The notes under the pieces: generated by a model
The model's input: only the letters and a program-made list of their open reading frames with translations
What the model was told of the DNA's origin: nothing
Databases searched by the model: none
Translations under genes and position numbers: made by a program
Shown here: positions 32,538-41,193 of the stretch, piece after piece
Layout of the letters: every line of letters starts with the position of its first letter
Numbering within the stretch: the stretch's first letter is position 1
Assembly: GCF_001836165.1 (NCBI RefSeq)
Contig: NZ_KV827662.1
Location: forward strand, 62,001 to 126,000
Direction of reading: 5' to 3'
DNA: 64,000 nt
Origin: Corynebacterium sp. HMSC036D02
GTDB taxonomy: Bacteria; Actinomycetota; Actinomycetes; Mycobacteriales; Mycobacteriaceae

Positions 32538-34082
32538 TCAGGCATAGGTTGCCTCCACTGACCAGCGCCCGCCTGCCCACACGAGGAGCCAGGCGCGCTG
32601 GCCTTTGTCGTTTTCCCCGACGACTTGCAGACGCGCGCAGCGCTGCGCCGCACCTGCTTCCCACCACTCAGAGTCCACGGGCCACGGGCCGGCCCAACCG
32701 GTCACCCGGTAGCGGTGGCGCCCCCACCCCAGGCCCGCTGGCTCCCCGGAGAGGAGGGCCTCGGCGGTGACGATGATGTCCTTCGAGGAGGAGTCGATAA
32801 GCCGAATCCGCGCGGCCGGGTGCGCCAGGCTCGCCGGGAGCGGCGCTGGGATGCGCCCCGGCCACGTGCCTTCCGGCTGCGGATCACGCTGCTCGCCATA
32901 GGGGACGTACTCGATGCGCTCGGCCACCCCGCGCCCGGCCGCCGGGCGGGGCTGCAGCACGCGGTCCACCCCCAGCTGGGATTGCACGCGCGCGATGACG
33001 CGCTTGGCCTGCTCGGCGGATTCGCCCGCACCCCACAGGAGCCCATCCCCCGGCGGGGCAACCTCCACTGGCTCCAACGCCAGCTTGACGATGCCCCCTC
33101 CCTCACCCGGCGCACTCCCCGCCCGCGCAGCACTCAGCCAGCCATCGAGCTGCCAGCGCACGCGGTCCGCCGTGGCGGCCTCGCTGAGCGCTTCCTGGGT
33201 ACGCCAAATCCGCTCCAGGCGCTCGCCGCCCTCGAACTCCGCGGCAACGCGCAGCCGCAGGCACACCACGCCGGCCTCCTCGAGAGCGCCGTGTAGCCGC
33301 GCCGCGAGCTGGCGCGCGGCAAAAGCCGCAGCATCCACGCGTTCCAGAGGCTCCTCAAAACCCTGTTCCACACCCAAATCAGGGCGTGCAAGCTCCGGCG
33401 TCACGCGCCTATCCGGTGCGGCCGCGGCCACCGCGTGGCACCGCCGCCCGACCTCGCCGAAACGGGTGGTAACTTGGCGCAGCGGCAGGCTCGCTAGCTC
33501 CCCTAAAGTGCGCACGCCCAACTGCTCCAAGGCGTGCACCACGTCCGCCGCACACCCCAGCGCCACCTCCGCAGCCAATACTCCCACCGGCTGCTGAGCC
33601 AGAAATTCGCGCGATTGCCCCGCCGGAACTACCGCGCCCAGGTTGCGGTGCCGCGCGGCAATCAGCGCGGTAGCAATCTCATCGGCGACGCCGACGGTGG
33701 CGTCGAGGTGGGATCTGGCGGTGGCGTCGACAAGCATCTCCACCGCCTTTGCCTCACTGCCGTGGAAACGCCCGGCCGCGCCCGCATCCACGATGACCAG
33801 GCCCGGACGCAGCACCTCCACCGAGGAGGCCACCGCATCCAGCCCCGCGGCGATCTCCGCGAAGACCACCCCGTCCCGATCCGGGTTGGCCTCCTCCACG
33901 CGCAACTCCGGCAGGAGGGCTTGGGCTTGGCGCACCCGCATCCCGCGACGCACCCCCGCCCGGCGCGCCGCCGCGTTGCACACCGCCACGCGGTGCTGGG
34001 CGGCGATAGCGCACGCTGCCCTGTCGGCGTCCTGCAGCGCCTGGATAGGCCAATCCGGGAACCACAGCGCCGCGACCCTCAC
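32538..34082 (-). CDS. imuB: Y-family polymerase-like mutasome subunit ImuB
   Basis: A 514-residue DinB-like protein. The catalytic carboxylates of active Y-family polymerases are missing: the start reads VAALWFPDWPIQAL where an Asp is needed, and DAGAAGRFHGSE replaces the SxDE motif. This is typical of ImuB, which acts as an adaptor to the β clamp. A LGVRTLGELASLP helix-hairpin-helix and a C-terminal region follow. The GTG at 34082 overlaps the imuA' stop as GTGA and has GGAGG just upstream; an earlier ATG lacks this. It works with DnaE2 and ImuA' in damage mutagenesis. Confidence 0.88.
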   Translation of the reverse strand: MRVAALWFPDWPIQALQDADRAACAIAAQHRVAVCNAAARRAGVRRGMRVRQAQALLPELRVEEANPDRDGVVFAEIAAGLDAVASSVEVLRPGLVIVDAGAAGRFHGSEAKAVEMLVDATARSHLDATVGVADEIATALIAARHRNLGAVVPAGQSREFLAQQPVGVLAAEVALGCAADVVHALEQLGVRTLGELASLPLRQVTTRFGEVGRRCHAVAAAAPDRRVTPELARPDLGVEQGFEEPLERVDAAAFAARQLAARLHGALEEAGVVCLRLRVAAEFEGGERLERIWRTQEALSEAATADRVRWQLDGWLSAARAGSAPGEGGGIVKLALEPVEVAPPGDGLLWGAGESAEQAKRVIARVQSQLGVDRVLQPRPAAGRGVAERIEYVPYGEQRDPQPEGTWPGRIPAPLPASLAHPAARIRLIDSSSKDIIVTAEALLSGEPAGLGWGRHRYRVTGWAGPWPVDSEWWEAGAAQRCARLQVVGENDKGQRAWLLVWAGGRWSVEATYA

Positions 34083-34762
34083 ACGACCTCCAGGCGCGGG
34101 CGAGTGTCCGGCCGCTGCCCACACGTGAGCACTCCACGACGCGGGCGCATGCTTGCCGACGCCACCCGCACCCCTATATCAACTCCCCGAATCCGTCCGC
34201 TGCCCCGGCCCAAGCCATGCACAGCGACAACTTCCGCGCCTATCTCCACAGCTGTGCCCGACAGCCGGGTTCCCACGGTGAGCAGGGCTGCCTGCCCTGC
34301 CCGCACTTTCGCCAGCACGGGGCGCGCCCGGGTGGGGCTCAGCTCGCCTGTGCCTTTGTGCACGACGAGGTCCAGCCCCTCGCACAGCACGCCGGTCACC
34401 GCCCAGGGTTCTACACCTGGATCGGGCACCGTGATAACCCGGGAGATATCACCACTCTCGGTCACTTGTGCGAGTGAGAGATCCGGCCAGCCCACTACCC
34501 CGACGTGTCCACCCGCCGCGCTAACATGGGAGACCAGCTCCACGACGAGCGCGGCACATTCCGCACAGGCGGTTGCCCGCTTGCGGGGAAGTCCACCGCC
34601 CGGGAGCAGCTCAGATAGCCCTTCGGGGACGCCGAGAAGCTCCACCTCCGGCTGCACCTGCGCAGCAACATCCGGGGTTTCCAGGCGTTGAATCTGGGCG
34701 CGCAGGACCGCAATTTGCTCGGCCTGCGATCCACCCACTACGCGAACACCTGTTTGATTCAT
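34079..34762 (-). CDS. Mutasome accessory protein ImuA'-like
   Basis: A 227-residue RecA-fold-like protein. A Gly-rich segment (LLPGGGLPRKRATAC) stands where Walker A would be, without the GKT, and VVGWPDLSLAQV follows. Its position immediately before imuB identifies it as ImuA'. ATG at 34762 is selected because CATAAT lies 7 nt upstream (leaderless). I do not see a LexA box; instead a GGTTC-N7-GAACC inverted repeat overlaps the -10. Confidence 0.75.
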   Translation of the reverse strand: MNQTGVRVVGGSQAEQIAVLRAQIQRLETPDVAAQVQPEVELLGVPEGLSELLPGGGLPRKRATACAECAALVVELVSHVSAAGGHVGVVGWPDLSLAQVTESGDISRVITVPDPGVEPWAVTGVLCEGLDLVVHKGTGELSPTRARPVLAKVRAGQAALLTVGTRLSGTAVEIGAEVVAVHGLGRGSGRIRGVDIGVRVASASMRPRRGVLTCGQRPDTRPRLEVV

Positions 34763-34779
34763 GGTTCCTATTATGAACC
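34763..34779 (-). promoter_or_regulatory. Inverted repeat over the imuA' -10
   Basis: GGTTC-CTATTAT-GAACC is a 17-bp inverted repeat. On the minus strand its centre holds the -10 CATAAT (34770-34775). It differs from the SOS box used by dnaE2 and could be an operator or chance. Confidence 0.4.
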
Positions 34780-34821
34780 TCTCTCCGGACGCGCGCAATT
34801 GCGCTGGTAGCGTTAGGCGCC

Positions 34822-35232
34822 ATGAATCCCCTCCACGCGCACACCACCCCGATCCCCACTCCGCCGTGGGTACGCCTCGGCGCCTCGCTGCTGGCTGGTG
34901 CCGCCGTGGCGGTGGGTGCCAGCCGCATCCACTTCGGCCTCGCGCTAGGGCTCAGCCTGCTCTTCCTCCTCGCGGCCTGCGCGCTCGTGTTCCTGCACCC
35001 CTACCGCGCGGACCTGCGCGATTATGCCCAGCACCACAACGTCACCATGCTGCCCAATGCGGCGCAGCTTATTCCCCTCATTGTGCTGTGGTTGATGGTC
35101 ATGTTCTCCCCGCTCCTCGCACTACCTGCCTGGGGCAGCGCTCTGGTGTGGGTGCTCGTTGCGGGCGCGGCCTTCCTGCTCTTTCCCCACGTCGACGGCT
35201 CCCGCAAGCTCGCCTACGCACCCCCTGTCTAG
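34822..35232 (+). CDS. Small membrane protein of unknown function
   Basis: A 136-residue protein with four predicted membrane helices (about 17-35, 38-58, 80-97, 101-118). A basic/Tyr-rich loop (HPYRADLRDYAQHHN) lies between helices 2 and 3. I do not recognise the family. TAGCGT is 8 nt before the ATG, suggesting a leaderless transcript, and it is divergent from imuA'. Confidence 0.7.
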   Translation: MNPLHAHTTPIPTPPWVRLGASLLAGAAVAVGASRIHFGLALGLSLLFLLAACALVFLHPYRADLRDYAQHHNVTMLPNAAQLIPLIVLWLMVMFSPLLALPAWGSALVWVLVAGAAFLLFPHVDGSRKLAYAPPV

Positions 35233-35328
35233 GCTCAGCCCGTCTCCCCCAACGCCCGGGGCGTGCGGGCCGAGCTGTCTGGGTCGGTCCGCCTAGACCT
35301 TTCCCCAAGCCTGGTGTGTGCGGGCCAC

Positions 35329-35988
35329 CTAAGCCAGGTCGCGCGAGGTGGCCCAGCGCGTGAGCTGATGGCGGTTGGACTGCTGGGTCTTGCGCAAAAT
35401 ATTGGAGGCGTGTGTTTCTACCGTCTTCACCGAAATGAACAGCTGCTTGCCAATCTCGCGGTACGTATAGCCGCGCGCGAGCAACCGCAAGACCTCCAGC
35501 TCGCGCCTCGTGAGCGCATCCACCGCCGGGTCCTGTCCCTCCTCCGGCTCCGGCGCGGGCGAGCCGGAGGCAAAAGCATCAAGGACAAAGCCCGCCAGGC
35601 GCGGCGAGAAATACGCATCCCCGCTGTTGACCTGCAGGATCGCGCGCGCCAAATCCGGGCCGGAAATATTCTTCGTCACATACCCGCGCGCGCCCGCCCG
35701 AATCAGCGCAATCACGTCCTCCGCCGCATCCGACACGCTCAGCGCCAAAAACACCGGCCGCGCCGGCTGATTAGCCGTCGCGTTAATAACGGCGAGGCCG
35801 CCGCCATCGGGCATGTGGACGTCGAGAAGCACCACGTCCGGCGAGGTACGCGCAATGCCCTCCAGCGCCTCCGCAACGGTGCCGGCGTCGCCCACAATCT
35901 CAATCTCCGAGGACGCCGCCAGCTCCGCGCGCACGCCCGCACGGAAGACGGAGTGATCATCAACCAAAAAGACCTTCACCATGCTCAT
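35329..35988 (-). CDS. esrR: LuxR-type response regulator, EsrR-like
   Basis: A 219-residue NarL-type regulator: receiver domain with phospho-acceptor Asp56 (LLDVHMP) and a C-terminal LuxR HTH (LTRRELEVLRLLARGYTYREIGKQL). It overlaps the kinase gene as ATGA. With the PspC-domain kinase and the divergent PspC protein this matches EsrISR, the envelope-stress system of C. glutamicum, at the equivalent position near guaA. Start 35988 is coupled; an ATG at 35982 is an alternative. Confidence 0.9.
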   Translation of the reverse strand: MSMVKVFLVDDHSVFRAGVRAELAASSEIEIVGDAGTVAEALEGIARTSPDVVLLDVHMPDGGGLAVINATANQPARPVFLALSVSDAAEDVIALIRAGARGYVTKNISGPDLARAILQVNSGDAYFSPRLAGFVLDAFASGSPAPEPEEGQDPAVDALTRRELEVLRLLARGYTYREIGKQLFISVKTVETHASNILRKTQQSNRHQLTRWATSRDLA

Positions 35989-37142
35989 AACGCTACCGCG
36001 AGCTCCACCTCGGTGCCCTCCCCCGGGGTCGAGGAAATCCGCACGCGCCCACCAGATCCCTCTACGCGCGCGCGAATACTGTCACGAATCCCATGCCTAT
36101 CAGCAGGAATATTCTCCACGTCGAAACCCACCCCGCGATCACGCACAAAGATACTCAGCTCGCCCGCCAACAACTCCGCGTAGACATCCACCACGTCCAC
36201 GCCTGCGTGCTTGCCGGCATTGACCATCGCCTCACGCGCGGCCTGGATAAGCAGCTTCGCGGACTCCGTCAGCTCTGTGTCCTCACCCACCGTCACCGCG
36301 GACACCCGTATGTCAAAGAGATCTTCCACTTCCCCGCACGCCGCTTCGAGAGCACCAAAACAGGTAGTGGGGGCGGCGGAGGGGGCGTCGAAAAGCCAGG
36401 CGCGCAGCTCGCGTTCTTGGGCGCGCGCCAAACGCGTCACCTCACGCGAATCCCCCGCCCGCTTCTGAATCAGCGCCAGCGTCTGCAGCACCGAATCGTG
36501 CAGGCGGGCGGCAATCTCGGCGCGCTCCTCTGAAACCGCCTTGGCCGCCTGCTCCTGCGATAGCGAACGCCAGAGCTTCAACACCAGCGGCACCACCAGC
36601 GCACCGAAGCCCACCAGCGTCAGCGCCGTGGCCAGGATCGCCGAACCCGATCCGCTCTCCCACGTCACCGCCGCCACCACAACGCCACCGATGACCAAGA
36701 CGGCACCGGCCGCCACAGCAACCAGGCCCACCGGCGTGTTCAGCCCGCGGTCATACGCCAACCACGCCAGCACCGCGCCGATGGCCACCACTGCCAACGG
36801 CACCGCCACGCTTAGCGACGCCCCCGAAACCCCCAACACCCCCACCGCACTACCCGCCAGCGCCAGGAACACCAGCACGAGGGAAAGGGGGCTGCGGCGG
36901 GTGGAGGGGGCGTCGTCAAGCGCGGGCGTGAAGATCCACAGCCCCGCATAGGCCATCGCCCCCACCCCACCCAGCAGAGTCAACGCGGTCAAAGCGATGC
37001 GCACGGAGAGCGCCGAAACCCCAAGATTCTGCGCCAGCCCCGCCGCCACGCCGGCGACCACGCGGCCAGATTGGGGGCGCGACATCACGGGATAAGGCGC
37101 CGCGTTTTCTGCAGGCACATAGGGCGAAGTCATACTAGACAT
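35985..37142 (-). CDS. esrS: PspC-domain sensor histidine kinase, EsrS-like
   Basis: A 385-residue membrane kinase. An N-terminal PspC domain (RVVAGVAAGLAQNLGVSALSVRIAL, about 24-75) is followed by a hydrophobic region of about five helices (90-195), a HisKA_3 dimerisation region with the phospho-His in AARLHDSVLQTLAL, and an ATPase domain (AAREAMVNAGKHAG, DRGVGFD). In C. glutamicum the PspC partner EsrI inhibits EsrS until the envelope is stressed. ATGs at 37142 and 37133 are both possible. The linker holds one GCTTGNCGACG copy. Confidence 0.88.
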   Translation of the reverse strand: MSSMTSPYVPAENAAPYPVMSRPQSGRVVAGVAAGLAQNLGVSALSVRIALTALTLLGGVGAMAYAGLWIFTPALDDAPSTRRSPLSLVLVFLALAGSAVGVLGVSGASLSVAVPLAVVAIGAVLAWLAYDRGLNTPVGLVAVAAGAVLVIGGVVVAAVTWESGSGSAILATALTLVGFGALVVPLVLKLWRSLSQEQAAKAVSEERAEIAARLHDSVLQTLALIQKRAGDSREVTRLARAQERELRAWLFDAPSAAPTTCFGALEAACGEVEDLFDIRVSAVTVGEDTELTESAKLLIQAAREAMVNAGKHAGVDVVDVYAELLAGELSIFVRDRGVGFDVENIPADRHGIRDSIRARVEGSGGRVRISSTPGEGTEVELAVAL

Positions 37143-37179
37143 AGTCCCACGCACCACCCCTCGGGCACATCGGGGACAA

Positions 37180-37201
37180 CCCTGAGGTCGAAAAATCAGG
37201 G
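37180..37201. promoter_or_regulatory. Inverted repeat between esrS and esrI
   Basis: CCCTGA (37180-37185) and TCAGGG (37196-37201) form a perfect 6-bp inverted repeat with a 10-nt spacer. It is centred in the 104-nt divergent promoter region, where an EsrR operator is expected. Confidence 0.45.
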
Positions 37202-37246
37202 CGATTACCGATACCGCCGCGAGGCCCCACGCGGCACCATAAAAGC

Positions 37247-38302
37247 ATGACGAAGAACAGCACACTCAACCAGATGTGGACGACCCGCCCCGTCCGCCTT
37301 CCCAAGAAACAGGGCGGTGACGCGCACATCGCTGGTGTCTGCGAAGGCATCGCGGTGCGCTACCAGCTTGATCCCACGATTGTGCGCGTGGCCTTCGTGG
37401 TCGCCGCGTTGGCTTTCGGCGGTGGCATCGCCGCCTACCTCGCCGCGTGGGCGCTCATGCCGCGCTTCGGCTCACCCTACTGCCCGCTCGATGCGGCCTT
37501 GGGCAAGGATGGCGTCAAGGAGGAACAAGAGCTCGGCTGGGTGCTGATTATCGGCGTCCTTCTGACGTTTGGCTCCGGCCCGCTGTTCTTGAGCGGACAA
37601 TTCCTCGCCGGCCTTCCGCCCGCTGCACTGACCTTCGGCCTGTTAGCGCTGGCGTGGTACGCCCTTCACCAACGCGAGCCGCTACCACCCAGCGGGCTAC
37701 TAGCTGCCGAGCAGCCGGTGCGCGAGGAACCTGTCAACCTCAACCCTTATACCCCGGCAGACGGCCACCCCTTCCCGCCAGGGCGCACGCCCCCGCCGTC
37801 CTGGGATCCGCTCGGTGTGGTGCCCGATGCCTGGGACCTGCCGGAGCCGGGCCCGCGGGAAGAACCGACAAAGAAGCGCGGTTCGCAGTGGGTCGAGGGC
37901 GCAATTGCGCTCGGTGCTGTGGGGGCCGCCCTGACGATCGCCTTCCTTGGAGTCACCTTCGTCTCCGAGGCCGACGACGAATCCGGTTTCAGCTTCCGCT
38001 TCAACGCCGGTGAGCAAGACATCGCGCCCACTCATGAAGATGAGCTCGAGGAATACTACGACCTGGACATCGGCGAATCGACGGTAGACTTCAGCCAACT
38101 CCACGACCTGAAAGACGAGCACGACGTCACCGTCGACGCAGGCATCGGCGCCGTCGAGGTCATCCTCCCGAAGGACATCCCCGTCGCGCTGACCTGTGAT
38201 GACGGCCTGGGTGAGAGTAACTGCACCGAGCGCCGAGACCCTGACGCGCTGCTGAACATTCACATCGACGCAGGCATCGGCGAGGTCACCGTCACCGGCT
38301 AG
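37247..38302 (+). CDS. esrI: PspC-domain membrane protein, EsrI-like
   Basis: A 351-residue protein with an N-terminal PspC domain (IAGVCEGIAVRYQLDPTIVRVAFVV, about 28-70), two further helices (about 98-135), a long Pro-rich cytoplasmic linker, another helix (about 222-241) and an extracellular C-terminal β-repeat domain (DVTVDAGIGAVEVILP and HIDAGIGEVTVTG). It is divergent from esrSR. The known role of EsrI is inhibition of the kinase EsrS. Confidence 0.87.
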   Translation: MTKNSTLNQMWTTRPVRLPKKQGGDAHIAGVCEGIAVRYQLDPTIVRVAFVVAALAFGGGIAAYLAAWALMPRFGSPYCPLDAALGKDGVKEEQELGWVLIIGVLLTFGSGPLFLSGQFLAGLPPAALTFGLLALAWYALHQREPLPPSGLLAAEQPVREEPVNLNPYTPADGHPFPPGRTPPPSWDPLGVVPDAWDLPEPGPREEPTKKRGSQWVEGAIALGAVGAALTIAFLGVTFVSEADDESGFSFRFNAGEQDIAPTHEDELEEYYDLDIGESTVDFSQLHDLKDEHDVTVDAGIGAVEVILPKDIPVALTCDDGLGESNCTERRDPDALLNIHIDAGIGEVTVTG

Positions 38303-38305
38303 ACT
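38300..38305 (+). promoter_or_regulatory. -10 element formed by the esrI stop codon
   Basis: TAGACT includes the esrI stop TAG (38300-38302) and ends 8 nt before the ATG at 38314. A leaderless mRNA for the next gene could thus start independently of esrI. Confidence 0.5.
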
Positions 38306-38313
38306 TACCCACC

Positions 38314-39432
38314 ATGATTCACTTCGGCAACGACTACCACCGCTCAGCCCACCCCCGCGTCCTCGAAGCCATTGCGGAGGCGAGTGGGGCTTATGCCGGT
38401 TATGGCGCCGACGAGCTCTGTGCCACGGCTGCTGAGCGCATCCGCACTGCCTGCCAAGCGCCGAACGCCGAGGTGCATTTCATGGTCGGTGGCACGCAAG
38501 CCAACGCCACCATCATCGCGCACCAACTGCGCCCCTGGGAGGGTGTTATCGCGGCGGATAGCGGGCACATCGCCACCCATGAGACGGGAGCTATCGAGCA
38601 CACCGGGCACAAGGTCATCACGCTGCCAAACCAGCTGGGAAAGATCACCGCCGCGCAGGTTCGCGCGTGCATGGACGAGTACCGCGCCTCCGGGGTGGAG
38701 GAGCACATGCCGGAGCCCGCACTGGTCTACATCACGCAGCCCACCGAGTTCGGCACCGCCTACTCCCGCGCCGAACTCGTGGCCCTGCGCGAGGTCTGCG
38801 ACGAGTACGAGTTGGGTCTGTTTGTCGACGGCGCCCGCCTCGGCTACGGCCTGTCCGCCTCGGATATCACGCTGCCGGACCTGGCCGCGCTTGTCGACGT
38901 CTTCACCATCGGCGGCACCAAATGCGGCGCCCTCTTCGGCGAAGCCATCGTCTTCCCCGCGGGTGCGCCGCGCTTTCGCAATGCGATGAAGCAAAACGGC
39001 GGCCTGCTGGCCAAGGGTTGGTTGCTCGGCGCGCAATTCGCTGCCCTCTTCAGCGCCCCTCGTGGATCCGCCGATACGCTCCCCGGAACCAACGCTTCCT
39101 ACGCAAACGCTAGCGCAACTACCCCAGACATTGAGGTCACCGGCACAGCTGCAACGACCCTCTACGAGCAGATCTGCGCCCGCGCCAATGCTCAAGCACA
39201 GCGCATAGCCGAGGCATTCCGCGCCGCAGGCATCGACATGCTCTTCGACTCCCCCACCAACCAGCAATTCGCTCTGCTGACACGCGAGCAAGAAGAAAAG
39301 CTCTCGCAGGACTTCGTGTGCCAGTTCTTCGAAGAACACGAAGGCCTACGCGTGGTGCGTTTTTGTACGGCGTGGTCGACGGAAGAAGGGGACGTCGATA
39401 AGCTCTGCGCTGCAATTTCGGCGCTCAAGTAG
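38314..39432 (+). CDS. Threonine aldolase/β-eliminating lyase-type PLP enzyme
   Basis: A 372-residue PLP enzyme of the low-specificity L-threonine aldolase family, splitting threonine into glycine and acetaldehyde. Landmarks are HFGNDYHRSAHPRVL, the FMVGGTQANA cofactor loop, FVDGARLGYG and the PLP lysine in TIGGTKCGALFGEA. An insertion of about 35 Ala/Ser/Thr-rich residues (about 250-285) splits the C-terminal half just before ICARANAQAQRIA. Substrate identity (threonine, phenylserine or other) is not determined by sequence. Confidence 0.85.
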   Translation: MIHFGNDYHRSAHPRVLEAIAEASGAYAGYGADELCATAAERIRTACQAPNAEVHFMVGGTQANATIIAHQLRPWEGVIAADSGHIATHETGAIEHTGHKVITLPNQLGKITAAQVRACMDEYRASGVEEHMPEPALVYITQPTEFGTAYSRAELVALREVCDEYELGLFVDGARLGYGLSASDITLPDLAALVDVFTIGGTKCGALFGEAIVFPAGAPRFRNAMKQNGGLLAKGWLLGAQFAALFSAPRGSADTLPGTNASYANASATTPDIEVTGTAATTLYEQICARANAQAQRIAEAFRAAGIDMLFDSPTNQQFALLTREQEEKLSQDFVCQFFEEHEGLRVVRFCTAWSTEEGDVDKLCAAISALK

Positions 39433-39452
39433 CGAGGTTCCCCAACCTGGTT

Positions 39453-39458
39453 TAGGCT
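39453..39458 (+). promoter_or_regulatory. -10 of second HNH gene
   Basis: TAGGCT, 7 nt before ATG 39466. The local context TTTAGGCTG resembles that of the paralogue at 548. The -35 is not obvious. Confidence 0.55.
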
Positions 39459-39465
39459 GTGAGCT

Positions 39466-40677
39466 ATGCAACTGGGGGGTTACATTCAAGCACTAGCGCG
39501 CGGGCTCGACGTGGTCGAGCAATGCGCCGGTGTCACGCGCGCGCAGCTGGTTGAGATGGGTGCGCGGCCGGATTTCGCGGAGAAGCTCCTAGGACTGCAC
39601 GCGGTGTATTTCGGGGACACGATGTTCCGCTCCCGGCAGCGCAAGGCCCGCCGCACGGGCCACGATGTGTTCACGCTCCTCGAGATTGAGCGCTATTGTT
39701 CCAAGCTCAAGGCCTGCAAGGCGTGGGAGCTGCGCCAGCTGTTGGCCGCTACCCCGCGGGAGAAAATCCCCATGGTGGCGAAGGCCAAGCTCAAAGAGTG
39801 GCACCCGCCCAAGGACCCCGCCCCGGGCGTGCGGGTGACGCGGCGCGCAGGCCGCAACCACACGCTGAGTATTACGGATTCCTCGCTCAACATCTCGAAG
39901 CTGCTGGCCGTACTGAAGACCACCGACAAGGACTTGCTCACCGCGGCGCATACCGTGTTCCGCGGCGGGGGCGGCTCGGGCCAAAAGCTGCAGTCCAACG
40001 TCATCGTGCGCTTGGATGAGCTCGACCGCATCGTCGACGGTGATGGTGAGGAGATCGAACTGCAGCTGACCAATGGGGCGACGATGACGGGTGCGGAGTT
40101 CGTACGCGAAAAGCTTGCCGACGTCGGCCTCATCACCCTCGTCCACCCCCACCACGGCCCCGTGAATCTGTACATGGCGAGCCGTTTCGCTAACACCAAG
40201 CAGCGCCTCGCGCTGTCTGCAGAGCACCCGACGTGCGCCTGGCCCGGGTGCAACGCGCCTGCCGACGACTCCCAGATCCACCACCTCACCCGCTTCCAAG
40301 ATGGCGGGCCGACGAACATGGCCAATATGGTGCCGCTGTGTGCGTATCACAACGCGGTCAATGACGATGATCCGGAAAAGCCCACCGGCCGAGGACATCT
40401 CGACCGCATCAATGGCCGCGTGCACTACCTGCCGCCGTGGGCCGGCCCGCCGATTCCCATCGAAAGCCCGGCCCACCCGCCGCGCTCCGCTCCGGCCCCT
40501 GCAACTCCTGCGGCCCCGGGGTCCGCCCTGAGTTCTGGGACGCGTACAGCTGCTCGGCCATCCACGGAACCGCCGACATCCGGCCCTCCCGACTCACGTT
40601 CCGGCCCCGACCCCGGTGCGCCGACGCGTCATGACGGCAAACCTCCGGCCCTGCCACCAAATTCAACTAGCCCGTGA
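39466..40677 (+). CDS. HNH endonuclease signature-motif protein (second paralogue)
   Basis: A 403-residue paralogue of the 548-1576 protein, with shared landmarks throughout: LLALE/YFGDTMF region, LTNGATMTG, FANTKQRLALSAEHP, and an HNH domain (CAWPGCNAPADDSQIHHL, MVPLCAYHNAVND). A Pro/Ala/Ser/Arg-rich C-terminal tail of about 70 residues is absent from the first copy and looks disordered. Targets of this family are unknown. It is followed by a long gene-free interval. Confidence 0.8.
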   Translation: MQLGGYIQALARGLDVVEQCAGVTRAQLVEMGARPDFAEKLLGLHAVYFGDTMFRSRQRKARRTGHDVFTLLEIERYCSKLKACKAWELRQLLAATPREKIPMVAKAKLKEWHPPKDPAPGVRVTRRAGRNHTLSITDSSLNISKLLAVLKTTDKDLLTAAHTVFRGGGGSGQKLQSNVIVRLDELDRIVDGDGEEIELQLTNGATMTGAEFVREKLADVGLITLVHPHHGPVNLYMASRFANTKQRLALSAEHPTCAWPGCNAPADDSQIHHLTRFQDGGPTNMANMVPLCAYHNAVNDDDPEKPTGRGHLDRINGRVHYLPPWAGPPIPIESPAHPPRSAPAPATPAAPGSALSSGTRTAARPSTEPPTSGPPDSRSGPDPGAPTRHDGKPPALPPNSTSP

Positions 40678-41193
40678 ATCTTCGCCCTGCATCCAGGGCA
40701 GAAACATCGACCGAGACCTTTCGGTCGTCGGGGCACCGGTTCAGCCAAGGCGCCAGTTGCTGGTCACCGGTTCAATAGAGCAACGGAGACGTAGGCAGCA
40801 GCCGCACGCGACTAGCCCCTTCAACAAGCCACTCTAACCAGCCGCTCGCTGAGATTTTTCGCTCGGCGTGCGGCTACTCGCGCGCGCGTTATAAAGGCAT
40901 GCGGGAACTCGCCACCAATTCGCTGAGCTGAACAGCATCAAGGCTCCAAATAGCACAGCTCGGGCGGAGCTCGCGGCCGCAAAGACGGTGACGACGTCAA
41001 AGCGATCAGCCACGCAAGCTTGGTGCAACGAGGCCGAAAACGCAGGAGCGCGGCCGCGCCCTGTTATTTCAAGGCTCGGCCGCGCTACGCAGCGTCGGGG
41101 AGTTTGCTTCGCTGCACGCTCTCTAGCACTGCGCTATCTCACTGAGATACTCCACAGCACTGATGCAGTGCGCGTCCCAGTGCCTTTCGGTGC
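40678..41193. other. 516-nt gene-free interval with hairpins
   Basis: No supported gene is seen; a 64-codon minus-strand frame at 40834-41028 lacks a ribosome site. There are hairpins GCCCTG/CAGGGC at 40684-40699 and CGACCGA/TCGGTCG at 40708-40727, and the decamer CACCGGTTCA occurs twice (40735, 40764). A large hairpin lies at 41048-41085. It might hold an untranslated RNA or decayed DNA; nothing identifies it. Confidence 0.4.
41048..41085. terminator. Large hairpin between convergent HNH gene and guaA
   Basis: GCGCGGCCG and CGGCCGCGC form a perfect 9-bp stem, extended by GCCCTG/CAAGGC with one mismatch around TTATTT. It is about 110 nt past the guaA stop and could end transcription on both strands, though no T-run follows. 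Confidence 0.45.

Noticed and set aside
40834..41028. 64-codon minus-strand frame in the 40.7-41.2 kb interval
   Set aside because: No ribosome site, no signal or domain, and composition typical of chance frames.
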